Origin: an uncultured Ignavibacteriota bacterium
GTDB taxonomy: Bacteria > Bacteroidota > Ignavibacteria > UBA10030 > UBA8401
NCBI GenBank assembly: GCA_903861125.1
Contig: CAIOTF010000041.1
Location: forward strand, 22,813 to 86,812
Reading direction: 5' to 3'
DNA length: 64,000 nucleotides
Position 1 is the first letter of the stretch, and each line of letters starts with the position of its first letter. The notes under the pieces are model-generated. The model searched no databases and was not told where the DNA came from. It saw nothing but the letters and a program-made list of their open reading frames with translations. The translations under genes were made by a program, and so were the position numbers. Positions 33,335 to 41,479 of this stretch are shown in pieces.

Positions 33335-35908
33335 ATGAGTAAACGTCTTACCGTTTTTTTACTGGTTTTGCTGGGTGTCGTAGTGTTGCTTGCTCAAACG
33401 ACGCGCTCGGAGATCAGGCTTGTTGTGACGAAAGTTGAAATGAACGGCCAGGTAAAACTATCCTGGACAAAAGCGCACAACGCAGATAACTCGACCCAAT
33501 ACAATCTCTACAGGGCCTTGGTGCCGGATACTGTTGGAACTCTGATAAAAAGCGGTGCGGATACATCGTTTGTCGATCAAGTGCCTGCGACGGTTTCGGT
33601 ATTGCCGCAGACGTTTGCCTATAAAGTCATTGCAAAGACCGGCGTCAATGTTGAAATGAGCAACCCGGTATTTGTTCCTGTCCCGGGAATTCCGCTCATC
33701 GGATCATTCCGGTTGGAAGGGAAGATCGACAGCGGCAAAGTGAAATTATCATGGCAGGCTCCGCCGATCAATACACCGGTTGACTATTACCTGGTGTATG
33801 GAATGCCGATGCCTATTATGGGCGCATTGACGAAAATTGACTCCACAAAAAATCTTGTCTCGGTTACCGCTCTCCCGCAGGTTCCGGCGGGGACAAAACA
33901 GTTCTTCAATTATTTTGTCCGTGCAAAACTTACGAACGGTGATTATTTGCAAAGTACCTCCGTTCAGTTGACGGTTGAGAATAAAATCGTACGAGATGAT
34001 ATAAAATTTACTTCCGTTCCTAATCCTAATGCTCAGGTCAATGTTCCGTATCTCTATACGGCAAAAGCTGTATCGAACGATGCCAATGCTGTGATCCGCT
34101 ATTATTCGGAACAGATGCACAATTCGACCCCTTCATCCGCAAAGATTGATTCTGTAACCGGGGTAGTGACATGGACGCCGACAGCAAAAGGAATATTCTG
34201 GTTTGCAATTGTTGCAGCATCAAATAAAGGAGGAATGGCAAAACAGGAATTGGTTGTTACAGTGGCCGGCGGTAACGGAATTATACAGGGTAAGGTCACC
34301 GACACACTGAATACCGGAATTCCCAGCGCGATCATTGAAGTCTATAAAACTGAGAATAGTACAAATCTTTCCTTCGCATATTGCGTGCGAACGGATATCA
34401 ATGGGAACTATAGGATCAATCGTGTCGATCCGGGTAACTATAAATTGCGTGCAAATGCTCCTTCAACAAAATTCCAAAGCCAATGGTATGATGGAAAACA
34501 GGAAGTTTCACAAGCAAACATCATTACGGTGCTTGATTCACCGGCAGTTGCTCCGGCAACCAATTTTGTCCTGCGCGGTGGCGTGTTGAACGTTTCAAAG
34601 ATCAACGTCAGCGGTTCAGTGACGGATACGACCGGTATTGCAATCAATGGCGCAGAAACGCATGTAGTATTTGTCAGAACAGAATTTGCACTAAATGTCG
34701 GCAGCGGCATGAATGCAAATGTTGAGAACTTCCGCAAATTCTTCGAATACAATCTGCTCGGTGATTTCAGACTTGAAGGAAATTCGGATTATGTCGTAAA
34801 AGTAAAAGTGGATTCACTTGGTAAATATAAAGCACAGTTATCTCCGGGCAGTTATCTTGCATTTGCCCGTGCAAAAGGATATGCCGTTGAATTCTTCAAT
34901 CATCAAACAAACATCCTTACTGCCGATATCATTCGTGTACAAAAAGATACCGCGGGAATCAACTTTACAATGTATCCGCTTCCTCCGGTGGTGTTGGGTG
35001 AGATCAAAGGTGCCGTTCTGGATTCCGTAAAAGATGTCTCCGTTCCTTCGCGTGTTATTGCATTCCGTGACGGATGGAGATTCCAGGATCTGCATAGCAT
35101 CGGCAAAACGTATGTGACCGACACCGATTCAACCGGTAGTTATAAATTCAGCGATCTGCTCCCCGGAACCTATGTTGTCATGGCTCTTCCGCTTGGGAAC
35201 TATGCACCGGCATTCTATTCAACCGATACTCTGAACGTCCGATGGAAACGTGCGACCAAAGTTGAAGTGAATGGTACCAGTGTTGACAATATCAATATAT
35301 ATGTGAAACAATTCGGTCCGACCGGTATCGGATACACAGCAATCAACGGCAATGTTTCGATCAGCGGCAGTACCAATTCGAATCGTGCAGGAGCGGTTGT
35401 GTATGCGTATCGTAATGGCGAGATCGTAGGATATTCATTTACCAATGCTGAAGGGAACTATGCCATTACCGGACTTGCACCGGGACAGTATTCTGTATTC
35501 GTAGACAAAGCAGGATATAATGAATCAAATACGGCCGTTGTGAATGCATCATATGATATTAACGGCAGCCCGTTGAGCGGCACGGCAAACTTCACGATCA
35601 ATAGTGTGTTGAGTGTAACGGAGAAAATGACAACCGTTCAGCCGACAGCCTATACGCTTGAACAGAACTATCCGAATCCGTTCAACCCTTCAACATCGAT
35701 CAGTTATTCGCTCCCAGGAGCAGGAATGGTTTCGCTGAAGGTGTACAACCTTATCGGCCAGGAAGTTACGACATTGATCAACGGATATAAAGAAGCTGGT
35801 CAATACAACGTAACATTCAACGCATCAAATCTTGCCAGCGGTGTCTATTTCTACCGGCTTGAAGCAGGATCGTTCAATGTTGTCAAAAAGATGATGTTGA
35901 TCAAATAG
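33335..35908 (+). CDS. 857-residue secreted multi-domain protein with repeated carboxypeptidase-regulatory-like domains and a T9SS tail
   Basis: AGGAGG lies 6 bases before the ATG. A signal peptide (VLLGVVVLLAQ) is followed by two fibronectin type III-like domains (~25-215; VKLSWTKAH, VKLSWQAPP), a putative Ig-type domain (~220-305; SVTGVVTWTPTAKGIFWFAI) and several CarboxypepD_reg-like beta-sandwiches (~310-400, ~420-545, ~550-655, ~670-760). These show the pattern GxV.D...G....A.V and TD..GNYxI..L.PG.Y. The T9SS domain starts LEQNYPNPFNPSTSISYSLP and ends KKMMLIK. It is probably a long, stalk-like surface protein. No enzyme motif was found. It stands alone between two terminators. Confidence 0.86.
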   Translation: MSKRLTVFLLVLLGVVVLLAQTTRSEIRLVVTKVEMNGQVKLSWTKAHNADNSTQYNLYRALVPDTVGTLIKSGADTSFVDQVPATVSVLPQTFAYKVIAKTGVNVEMSNPVFVPVPGIPLIGSFRLEGKIDSGKVKLSWQAPPINTPVDYYLVYGMPMPIMGALTKIDSTKNLVSVTALPQVPAGTKQFFNYFVRAKLTNGDYLQSTSVQLTVENKIVRDDIKFTSVPNPNAQVNVPYLYTAKAVSNDANAVIRYYSEQMHNSTPSSAKIDSVTGVVTWTPTAKGIFWFAIVAASNKGGMAKQELVVTVAGGNGIIQGKVTDTLNTGIPSAIIEVYKTENSTNLSFAYCVRTDINGNYRINRVDPGNYKLRANAPSTKFQSQWYDGKQEVSQANIITVLDSPAVAPATNFVLRGGVLNVSKINVSGSVTDTTGIAINGAETHVVFVRTEFALNVGSGMNANVENFRKFFEYNLLGDFRLEGNSDYVVKVKVDSLGKYKAQLSPGSYLAFARAKGYAVEFFNHQTNILTADIIRVQKDTAGINFTMYPLPPVVLGEIKGAVLDSVKDVSVPSRVIAFRDGWRFQDLHSIGKTYVTDTDSTGSYKFSDLLPGTYVVMALPLGNYAPAFYSTDTLNVRWKRATKVEVNGTSVDNINIYVKQFGPTGIGYTAINGNVSISGSTNSNRAGAVVYAYRNGEIVGYSFTNAEGNYAITGLAPGQYSVFVDKAGYNESNTAVVNASYDINGSPLSGTANFTINSVLSVTEKMTTVQPTAYTLEQNYPNPFNPSTSISYSLPGAGMVSLKVYNLIGQEVTTLINGYKEAGQYNVTFNASNLASGVYFYRLEAGSFNVVKKMMLIK

Positions 35909-35944
35909 TAACAAAATAGTAAAGCAATATGGTTGTGATAAAAG

Positions 35945-35975
35945 AAAAGGCGGACGAAAGTCCGCCTTTTCTTTT
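35945..35975 (+). terminator. Strong intrinsic terminator
   Basis: AAAAGGCGGAC (35945-35955) pairs perfectly with GTCCGCCTTTT (35960-35970) around a GAAA tetraloop and is followed by CTTTT. It lies 36 bases after the stop of the T9SS gene. Confidence 0.9.
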
Positions 35976-36026
35976 AATAGTATTACGTTATTACAACAAC
36001 AGGTGAAATATTGTATATTCAACTTC

Positions 36027-36428
36027 ATGATGCATAAGGCCACGATCATATCGCTCACTGCATATTTTTTGTTTGCAGCTCTTTGTCTCCCCTGCGGCGA
36101 TTTTTCTTTGCTGGTTGAGCTTCCCAATATGTACCGGCACTGCAAAGCAGCAGAAGATGTTGATATGGGACCAATGGATTTTCTTACAGACCATTTAATC
36201 AATTTTGACGCAGCGTTCGACCAGCATACCGGAGGCGACAAGCAAAAACCTCATCAGTCAAATCAAACCTTTCGTGGAAATTCGAACGCAATATTGTTCT
36301 TTCGATGTTCTGCAGCAACGATAATTTCTCCGGTTTCGCAAAAGAAACGTCCCATTGTTCTTTGCGAAGATCTCTATGCCTACGATCTTACATCGTCAAT
36401 TTTTCACCCGCCTTCAGTCGTATCGTAA
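36027..36428 (+). CDS. Small exported or membrane-anchored hypothetical protein
   Basis: The ATG at 36027 begins a 133-residue product with an N-terminal hydrophobic segment (IISLTAYFLFAALCLPCGDF). The mature part has MYRHCKAAEDVDMGPMDFLTDHLINFD, then a His/Gln-rich patch (QHTGGDKQKPHQSNQ) and a C-terminal IFHPPSVV. I do not recognise the family with confidence; small proteins with a similar layout occur in this phylum. An in-frame GTG at 36003 lacks a ribosome site. The His-rich patch could bind metal, which is speculative. It lies 79 bases upstream of a PepSY-like protein in the same direction. Confidence 0.6.
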   Translation: MMHKATIISLTAYFLFAALCLPCGDFSLLVELPNMYRHCKAAEDVDMGPMDFLTDHLINFDAAFDQHTGGDKQKPHQSNQTFRGNSNAILFFRCSAATIISPVSQKKRPIVLCEDLYAYDLTSSIFHPPSVVS

Positions 36429-36507
36429 GAATATTACCGATATATCAAAGTAAACACAAACCGTGTTTGCACCATTTTGTTATCACAAATAAAGAAAGTT
36501 AACGACT

Positions 36508-36942
36508 ATGAAGCATATCATGATCGCACTGCTCAGCCTTTTTCTCGTCGGCACAACGGCATTTTCCCTTGTCGCTAAAAAGGATAAGATACCGCAGGCT
36601 GTTGTAGAGTCAATGAAAAATAAGTTTCCGGATGCCCAAAAAGTGAATTGGGAAAAAGAAAAAAGTGAATATGAAGCAAGTTTTGTCGTAAATGGTATTA
36701 AAACCTCCGCTAATTTCAAACTGGACGGCACATGGACAGAAACGGAAAGTGTTATTCCCGTTTCCGGTCTGCCCAAAATAGTTCTCGATGGAATTCTGGC
36801 GGCTTACCCCGCTGCAACGATCGTAGGAACGGCGAAGATCGAAACGCCCGGAAAAGGAGTTCAGTATGAAGCGGACATACAACGCGGCAAGAAAAAAACA
36901 GAGATATTGTTTAATGCCGATGGTACAGAAATTAAGAAGTAA
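36508..36942 (+). CDS. Exported PepSY-like (BLIP-fold) small protein
   Basis: This 144-residue protein has a signal peptide (LSLFLVGTTAFSLVA) and two PepSY-like repeats. The first is IPQAVVESMKNKFPDAQKVNWEKEKSEYEASF, shown here only through its key residues (P..V...F.N...VNWE.E...YEA.F). The second is LPKIVLDGILAAYPAATIV through YEADIQRGKKKTEILF. Proteins of this type are common in Bacteroidota periplasm; their function is not established. A clear hairpin follows 16 bases after the stop. Confidence 0.85.
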   Translation: MKHIMIALLSLFLVGTTAFSLVAKKDKIPQAVVESMKNKFPDAQKVNWEKEKSEYEASFVVNGIKTSANFKLDGTWTETESVIPVSGLPKIVLDGILAAYPAATIVGTAKIETPGKGVQYEADIQRGKKKTEILFNADGTEIKK

Positions 36943-36958
36943 ATTATCATTCAATAAT

Positions 36959-36993
36959 ATATCTTTCGAAGTCGTTGAGGCTTCGAAAGATAT
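36959..36993 (+). terminator. 13-bp hairpin after the PepSY-like gene
   Basis: ATATCTTTCGAAG (36959-36971) and CTTCGAAAGATAT (36981-36993) are exact complements with a 9-base loop TCGTTGAGG. TTAG follows, so the T-run is short. Confidence 0.65.
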
Positions 36994-37025
36994 TTAGTTC
37001 GTCGAAATCGAATCTTCTATAATAA

Positions 37026-37781
37026 ATGAATAAACTGCCTCAAATTACCGTTGTTTTTTGGATTACAAAGATCTGCGCCACAACATTGGGCGAAACAGCC
37101 GGTGATCTGTTATCAATGACTATGGGCATTGGTTATGCGGAGAGCTCTATCATTCTAATCGGACTTTTTCTGGCAGCACTATCCGTTCAACTGCTGTCAA
37201 AAAAATATCATCCGGTTATATACTGGAGCGTGATTCTGGCAACAAGTACTGCGGGAACCACAATGTCGGATTTTATGGACCGGACATTGGGTTTAGGATA
37301 TGCGGCCGGATCGCTGGTGCTGGTGGCACTGCTGGTTGTTACTCTTATCGTGTGGAAGAGAACTGAACAATCATTATCGGTTACGAATATCCGCACTCTT
37401 CGTGGAGAAATATTTTACTGGACAGCCATTTTATGTTCCAATACACTTGGAACAGCCCTGGGTGATTATTTGGCAGATAGTTCCGGACTTGGATTCTCCG
37501 GCGGCGCAATACTTATCGGATCTTTGCTTCTTCTTCTTATCCTTGCACACTATTTCACCAAAATATCCACGGTAGCATTGTTTTGGCTGGCGTTTGTATT
37601 AACAAGACCGTTCGGAGCGACGTTTGGTGATCTTCTCACAAAGCCGCTTGAAAACGGCGGATTAAATTTCGGAACGATCGGTTCATCATTAATTCTTTTT
37701 GGAATTCTTTCGGTGATGATAACATTGTCAATGTTCAGAAATGTTCCTGCAGGAGAAAGTACGATATCAGCACCGCAGTAG
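37026..37781 (+). CDS. COG4705-type integral membrane protein with fourfold internal repeat
   Basis: The 251-residue protein has about eight hydrophobic segments and four repeats of ~60 residues. Each contains a helix with a T.GT/T.GE..GD or GA..GD core and a following GLGY or GLNF segment: KICATTLGETAGDLLSMTMG, LATSTAGTTMSDFMDRTLGL, LCSNTLGTALGDYLADSSGL and VLTRPFGATFGDLLTKPLEN. This is the pattern of COG4705 (uncharacterised membrane-anchored proteins), whose transport substrate is not established. Conserved Asp in each repeat suggests a cation or metal path, as inference. Its stop is only 3 bases from the end of the convergent B12 regulator gene. Confidence 0.82.
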   Translation: MNKLPQITVVFWITKICATTLGETAGDLLSMTMGIGYAESSIILIGLFLAALSVQLLSKKYHPVIYWSVILATSTAGTTMSDFMDRTLGLGYAAGSLVLVALLVVTLIVWKRTEQSLSVTNIRTLRGEIFYWTAILCSNTLGTALGDYLADSSGLGFSGGAILIGSLLLLLILAHYFTKISTVALFWLAFVLTRPFGATFGDLLTKPLENGGLNFGTIGSSLILFGILSVMITLSMFRNVPAGESTISAPQ

Positions 37782-37784
37782 ATT

Positions 37785-38690
37785 TTATCCCTTCGGTGTA
37801 CTAGTAAATACAACGCTGTTGACAAACGAGACAACACTGGCAATCGAAGTAGGGATGAAGTCGGCCGTAATCTTTTTCTTCAGCTTCTCCGAAACACCGC
37901 TCCCGCCGACAATTAACTTAGCACCGATGATACGGGTTGTTTCATACAGTCTGCCGCACTGTTCGAGAAGTTGTTTCTGTGATTTCGGCGCTGTTGTTGA
38001 GATGCAAACGATATTCGGCACATAATTTTCTATAGCATCGACAAAAGATTCGGCCGGAAGGTTTGGCCCAAGATACAGCGTCGTCCAACCGTTTGTGTCC
38101 AATACATTGTTGACGCAGGTGATGCCGATCTCGTGGTATTCATCTTCAAGACATCCGCATAGCGCTATGCCGCCGTGTTTCGGTTTTTTCGTGATATGAT
38201 CCTGTAGTTTGAAGATGGCATGCAGAGCGGTGTTCGACGCAAGATGTTCCTGCTCAATTCTCAATTCTCCGGAGAGCCATTTCATACCGACTCTATGAAA
38301 TGCAGGAAAGACGATGTTGTCGAACATTTCCACCTGCGAGATCCTGTTGGCATATAAAAGGTTGAGATACTGGAATGTATTCTCACGGTTTCCCTCCAGC
38401 ATTGTGTTGTAAAAGAGTTCTGCCAGCGTTTTGAAGTCTTTGGTAAGGATTGCATAATCGGTAGAGACATTTACCTTGCTCATCTGTTCTTTTGCGGGGA
38501 CCAGCAGATCGGTCACATCGTACGAGAACGTATCCATGAATTGAACGACATCCTTCATCTTATACTTGCGGTGACCGCCGGGGGTTTTAATGCACCGGAG
38601 CGAACCCTTGTCCGTCCACCGTTTTACAGTTGATTCATTCACCTTCAGCATATTTGCCACTTCATTTGTCGAGAGAAGACCTGTTTTCAT
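37785..38690 (-). CDS. MerR-type transcriptional regulator with cobalamin-binding domain (CarH/LitR-like)
   Basis: The 301-residue protein has a MerR-type winged helix (1-55; LSTNEVANMLKVNESTVKRW and TPGGHRKYK), a four-helix cap (~85-170) and a B12-binding domain (~172-300). The cap has the W-x9-EH signature of CarH-type photoreceptors (Trp138, Glu148, His149). The B12 domain has E-x-x-x-H (Glu182, His186) and Gly189 of the DxHxxG-type motif, so His186 should be the lower axial ligand. In CarH the residue after Trp is the His that forms the bis-His light state; here it is Leu139. It may thus sense adenosylcobalamin, light or redox in a different way. Divergent promoter region to a T9SS gene; candidate direct-repeat operator at 38715-38730. 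Confidence 0.88.
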   Translation of the reverse strand: MKTGLLSTNEVANMLKVNESTVKRWTDKGSLRCIKTPGGHRKYKMKDVVQFMDTFSYDVTDLLVPAKEQMSKVNVSTDYAILTKDFKTLAELFYNTMLEGNRENTFQYLNLLYANRISQVEMFDNIVFPAFHRVGMKWLSGELRIEQEHLASNTALHAIFKLQDHITKKPKHGGIALCGCLEDEYHEIGITCVNNVLDTNGWTTLYLGPNLPAESFVDAIENYVPNIVCISTTAPKSQKQLLEQCGRLYETTRIIGAKLIVGGSGVSEKLKKKITADFIPTSIASVVSFVNSVVFTSTPKG

Positions 38691-38714
38691 AAGAATGCCT
38701 TATATAGATGAAAA

Positions 38715-38731
38715 GCACGTTTTGCACGTTA
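38715..38731. promoter_or_regulatory. Direct repeat near the MerR/B12 regulator start, candidate operator
   Basis: GCACGTTTT-GCACGTTAT is a tandem direct repeat with a 9-bp period, 25-41 bases upstream of the regulator start codon. CarH-type proteins bind direct rather than inverted repeats in their own promoter, which makes this a candidate site. The region 38691-38878 also serves the divergent T9SS gene. Confidence 0.35.
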
Positions 38732-38878
38732 TAATATACGGCAGAATATTTTTGGAGACAAGCCATATTTTTGTCAATCACTTTGAGGCGATGCTGTGTG
38801 TGCAATTAATCAATCCTTTCCGGTCCAATTTTTTGTACCTTTTTATATTCTTAACAAACTAACTGCGAATACCAGCAA

Positions 38879-41443
38879 ATGAAAAAATATCTCATCGTTG
38901 TTGCATTGTCCGTTGTCATCGGGACCTCCTATTTCATTTTAACAAAAGAAGAGATACCGCAAAAAAAGAATCGGAAGGGACTGATCTCGTTCGATTGGTG
39001 GTACGATCAGCGCGCGTTGCCGGGGAACATGATACAGCCGGATGGTCTTGGAAAAGCATTCCAATACACGCAGCAGCGTATGTTGGCGTTCAAAAAAGCA
39101 TCGAACGAAGAACCATGGCAGTCCATCGGCCCCGATAATATAGGCGGAAGGGTATTGTCCCTCGCGTTCGATCCGGACAGTTCCAACGTATTGTGGGCGG
39201 GAAGTGCCAGCGGCGGATTATGGCGTTCATCAACGGGGGGTGCCGGTGCAGACGCATGGGATTTTGTGAATACGGGATTCAACGTTCTCTCTGTAAGTAC
39301 GATCGCGATCAATCCGTCAAATCCGAATGAGATGTATATCGGCACAGGAGAGATCAGCGGATATGAACTTGGTCTTGTCGGTACACCCGGCGCAAGAACA
39401 ACGTACGGATTGGGGATTGTAAAAAGTAATGACAGAGGAAAAACGTGGAGCGCGACAGGATTGACTTGGCTCTTTTCACAGAATCGTTCCGTTCAAAAGA
39501 TCGTCATCAATCCGAAAAATCCTAAAACAGTTTTCGCCGCTACTTCGGAGGGAACATACCGTTCATACAATTCAGGAACATCGTTCATCCGCGTCGATTC
39601 AACATTGATGGCAATGGACATGGCGTTGAATCCCGTTGATACATCCATTGTCTATACTGCATGCGGCCAGCGGAACACCGCACCGAATCCGGGATTGTAC
39701 CAGTCAAAAGACGGTGGAACGACCTTTGTAAAACTGGTCGGAGGACTTCCCGCATCGAATTTTGGAAGAACTTCTCTCGCACTGTCTCCGTCCAACCCTG
39801 CCACTGTGTTTGCCGGCATCGCAGATGCGTCGACACATGGAACATTGGGATTGTACAGAACTACCAACAGCGGAACAACGTGGGAACTTATGACCACCAC
39901 AAACTATATGAGTGGACAGGGGTGGTACAACAACGTTGCCGCAGTGCATCCGTCAAATCCCAACATTGTCATTACAGCCGGTCTTGATGCATACAAATCT
40001 ACTAACGGCGGCAGCACTCTCACACAAAAATCATATTGGTACAAAGGGAAAGAAGGGGTCATCACGCCGGGCGGCATTGAAGGAACCGACAATACGTACG
40101 CGCATGCCGATCATCATGCGGTCGTTTTCGATCCGAAGAATGCAAACAGGATTTTCTTCGGGAACGACGGGGGCATCTTTGAATCGACCGATGGGGGCGA
40201 AACATTTATCGGACGCAATGGCGGATTTGTTACCACGCAGTTTTACAACGGATTTGCAAACGCAGAGACCGATTCGCTTATTGCGCTGGGAGGACTGCAG
40301 GATAACGGCACCGTGAAATATCAAGGAGGCCCTTCATGGAACAAAGTGTACGGCGGAGACGGGGGCTGGTGCGCTGTCGATCCGAAGAATCCGAACATAC
40401 TCTATGAAGAATATGTGAATCTGGCGATTGCAAAAAGTACAAATGGCGGAACCAGTTGGACGAGCATCTTCTCGCCTGTTGCTTCCGATACCGCAAATTT
40501 TATTGCGCCATTCGTTCTTTCTCCTTCAAACAGCCAGATCCTTTATGCGGGAGCTGAGAAAATTCACAAATCGACAAATGCTGGTTCAACATGGACCGCA
40601 ACAAATAACAATACGGCGCTGAATTCTGCGAGCGCTACATGCCTTGCCGTAAGCTATACAAGTTCGGACACGGTCATCGCCGGCACAGGACGGCGACAAA
40701 ATCCGTTATTTGAGCTGTTTTATACTACAAATGGCGGCACCACGTGGTCAAAAACAACCTCGGTCACACCGAACCGGTATCCTACCGATATTGCGTTCGA
40801 TCCGTCTGACAGCAGAAATGCTTATGCAACTTTTTCAGGATACGGTTCTCCTCATGTGTATCAATCAACAGATGCAGGAAAAACATGGGTGAACATCTCG
40901 GCTAATCTGCCCGATCTGCCGGTGCAATCTGTCTGTGTCGATCCGGAGAATCCAACAGATCTTTATGTAGGAACAGATCTTGGCGTCTATCGTTCCATCA
41001 ACACCGGTGCAAGTTGGGATCCGTGGTTCGAAGGGATGCCGTTTGCAATGATCCTTGATGTTTCCATCTCCAATAAGGACCGGCGTCTGCGTGCGGCAAC
41101 ATTCGGCAACGGATTATATCAGCGCAAGCTCCGTCCAAAACAAATTCTCGGCGTGCAGTTGACGGACGCGCATGTTCCGTCGACACTTTCGCTGAGTCAG
41201 AATTTCCCGAATCCATTCAATCCCGCAACAAGAATGAATTTTGAGATTCCCGTTTCGGGTCTTGTTTCACTAAAAATCTATGATGCGTCGGGAAAAGAAG
41301 TAGCAACTCTTGTGAATGAACGAAAAGAGTCCGGAACATATTCTGCGCAATGGAATGCATCTGCGTTTGCCAGCGGTGTTTATTTTGCGAAATTGCGATG
41401 CGGAAATAATGTGCAGATGCGAAAGATGGTGTTGTTGAAGTGA
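38879..41443 (+). CDS. 854-residue secreted BNR/sortilin-type beta-propeller protein with T9SS tail
   Basis: A short hydrophobic signal (YLIVVALSVVIGTSYFI) leads into a long repeat region (~75-740) of BNR/VPS10-type blades. Recurrent features are SxDGGxTW or STNGGTTW Asp-box turns (SNDRGKTW, TTNSGTTW, STDAGKTW) and strands such as LSLAFDPDSSNVLWAGSAS and IAINPSNPNEMYIGTGE. The T9SS domain begins SLSQNFPNPFNPATRMNFEIP and ends RKMVLLK. This architecture is common among large secreted proteins of the phylum; some bind glycans or proteins, but no glycosidase residues are assigned. It is divergent from the B12 regulator, whose site could also control it. Confidence 0.88.
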   Translation: MKKYLIVVALSVVIGTSYFILTKEEIPQKKNRKGLISFDWWYDQRALPGNMIQPDGLGKAFQYTQQRMLAFKKASNEEPWQSIGPDNIGGRVLSLAFDPDSSNVLWAGSASGGLWRSSTGGAGADAWDFVNTGFNVLSVSTIAINPSNPNEMYIGTGEISGYELGLVGTPGARTTYGLGIVKSNDRGKTWSATGLTWLFSQNRSVQKIVINPKNPKTVFAATSEGTYRSYNSGTSFIRVDSTLMAMDMALNPVDTSIVYTACGQRNTAPNPGLYQSKDGGTTFVKLVGGLPASNFGRTSLALSPSNPATVFAGIADASTHGTLGLYRTTNSGTTWELMTTTNYMSGQGWYNNVAAVHPSNPNIVITAGLDAYKSTNGGSTLTQKSYWYKGKEGVITPGGIEGTDNTYAHADHHAVVFDPKNANRIFFGNDGGIFESTDGGETFIGRNGGFVTTQFYNGFANAETDSLIALGGLQDNGTVKYQGGPSWNKVYGGDGGWCAVDPKNPNILYEEYVNLAIAKSTNGGTSWTSIFSPVASDTANFIAPFVLSPSNSQILYAGAEKIHKSTNAGSTWTATNNNTALNSASATCLAVSYTSSDTVIAGTGRRQNPLFELFYTTNGGTTWSKTTSVTPNRYPTDIAFDPSDSRNAYATFSGYGSPHVYQSTDAGKTWVNISANLPDLPVQSVCVDPENPTDLYVGTDLGVYRSINTGASWDPWFEGMPFAMILDVSISNKDRRLRAATFGNGLYQRKLRPKQILGVQLTDAHVPSTLSLSQNFPNPFNPATRMNFEIPVSGLVSLKIYDASGKEVATLVNERKESGTYSAQWNASAFASGVYFAKLRCGNNVQMRKMVLLK

Positions 41444-41479
41444 TATCTAAATTTCAGAATTACGGTGTAATGGAATTTT

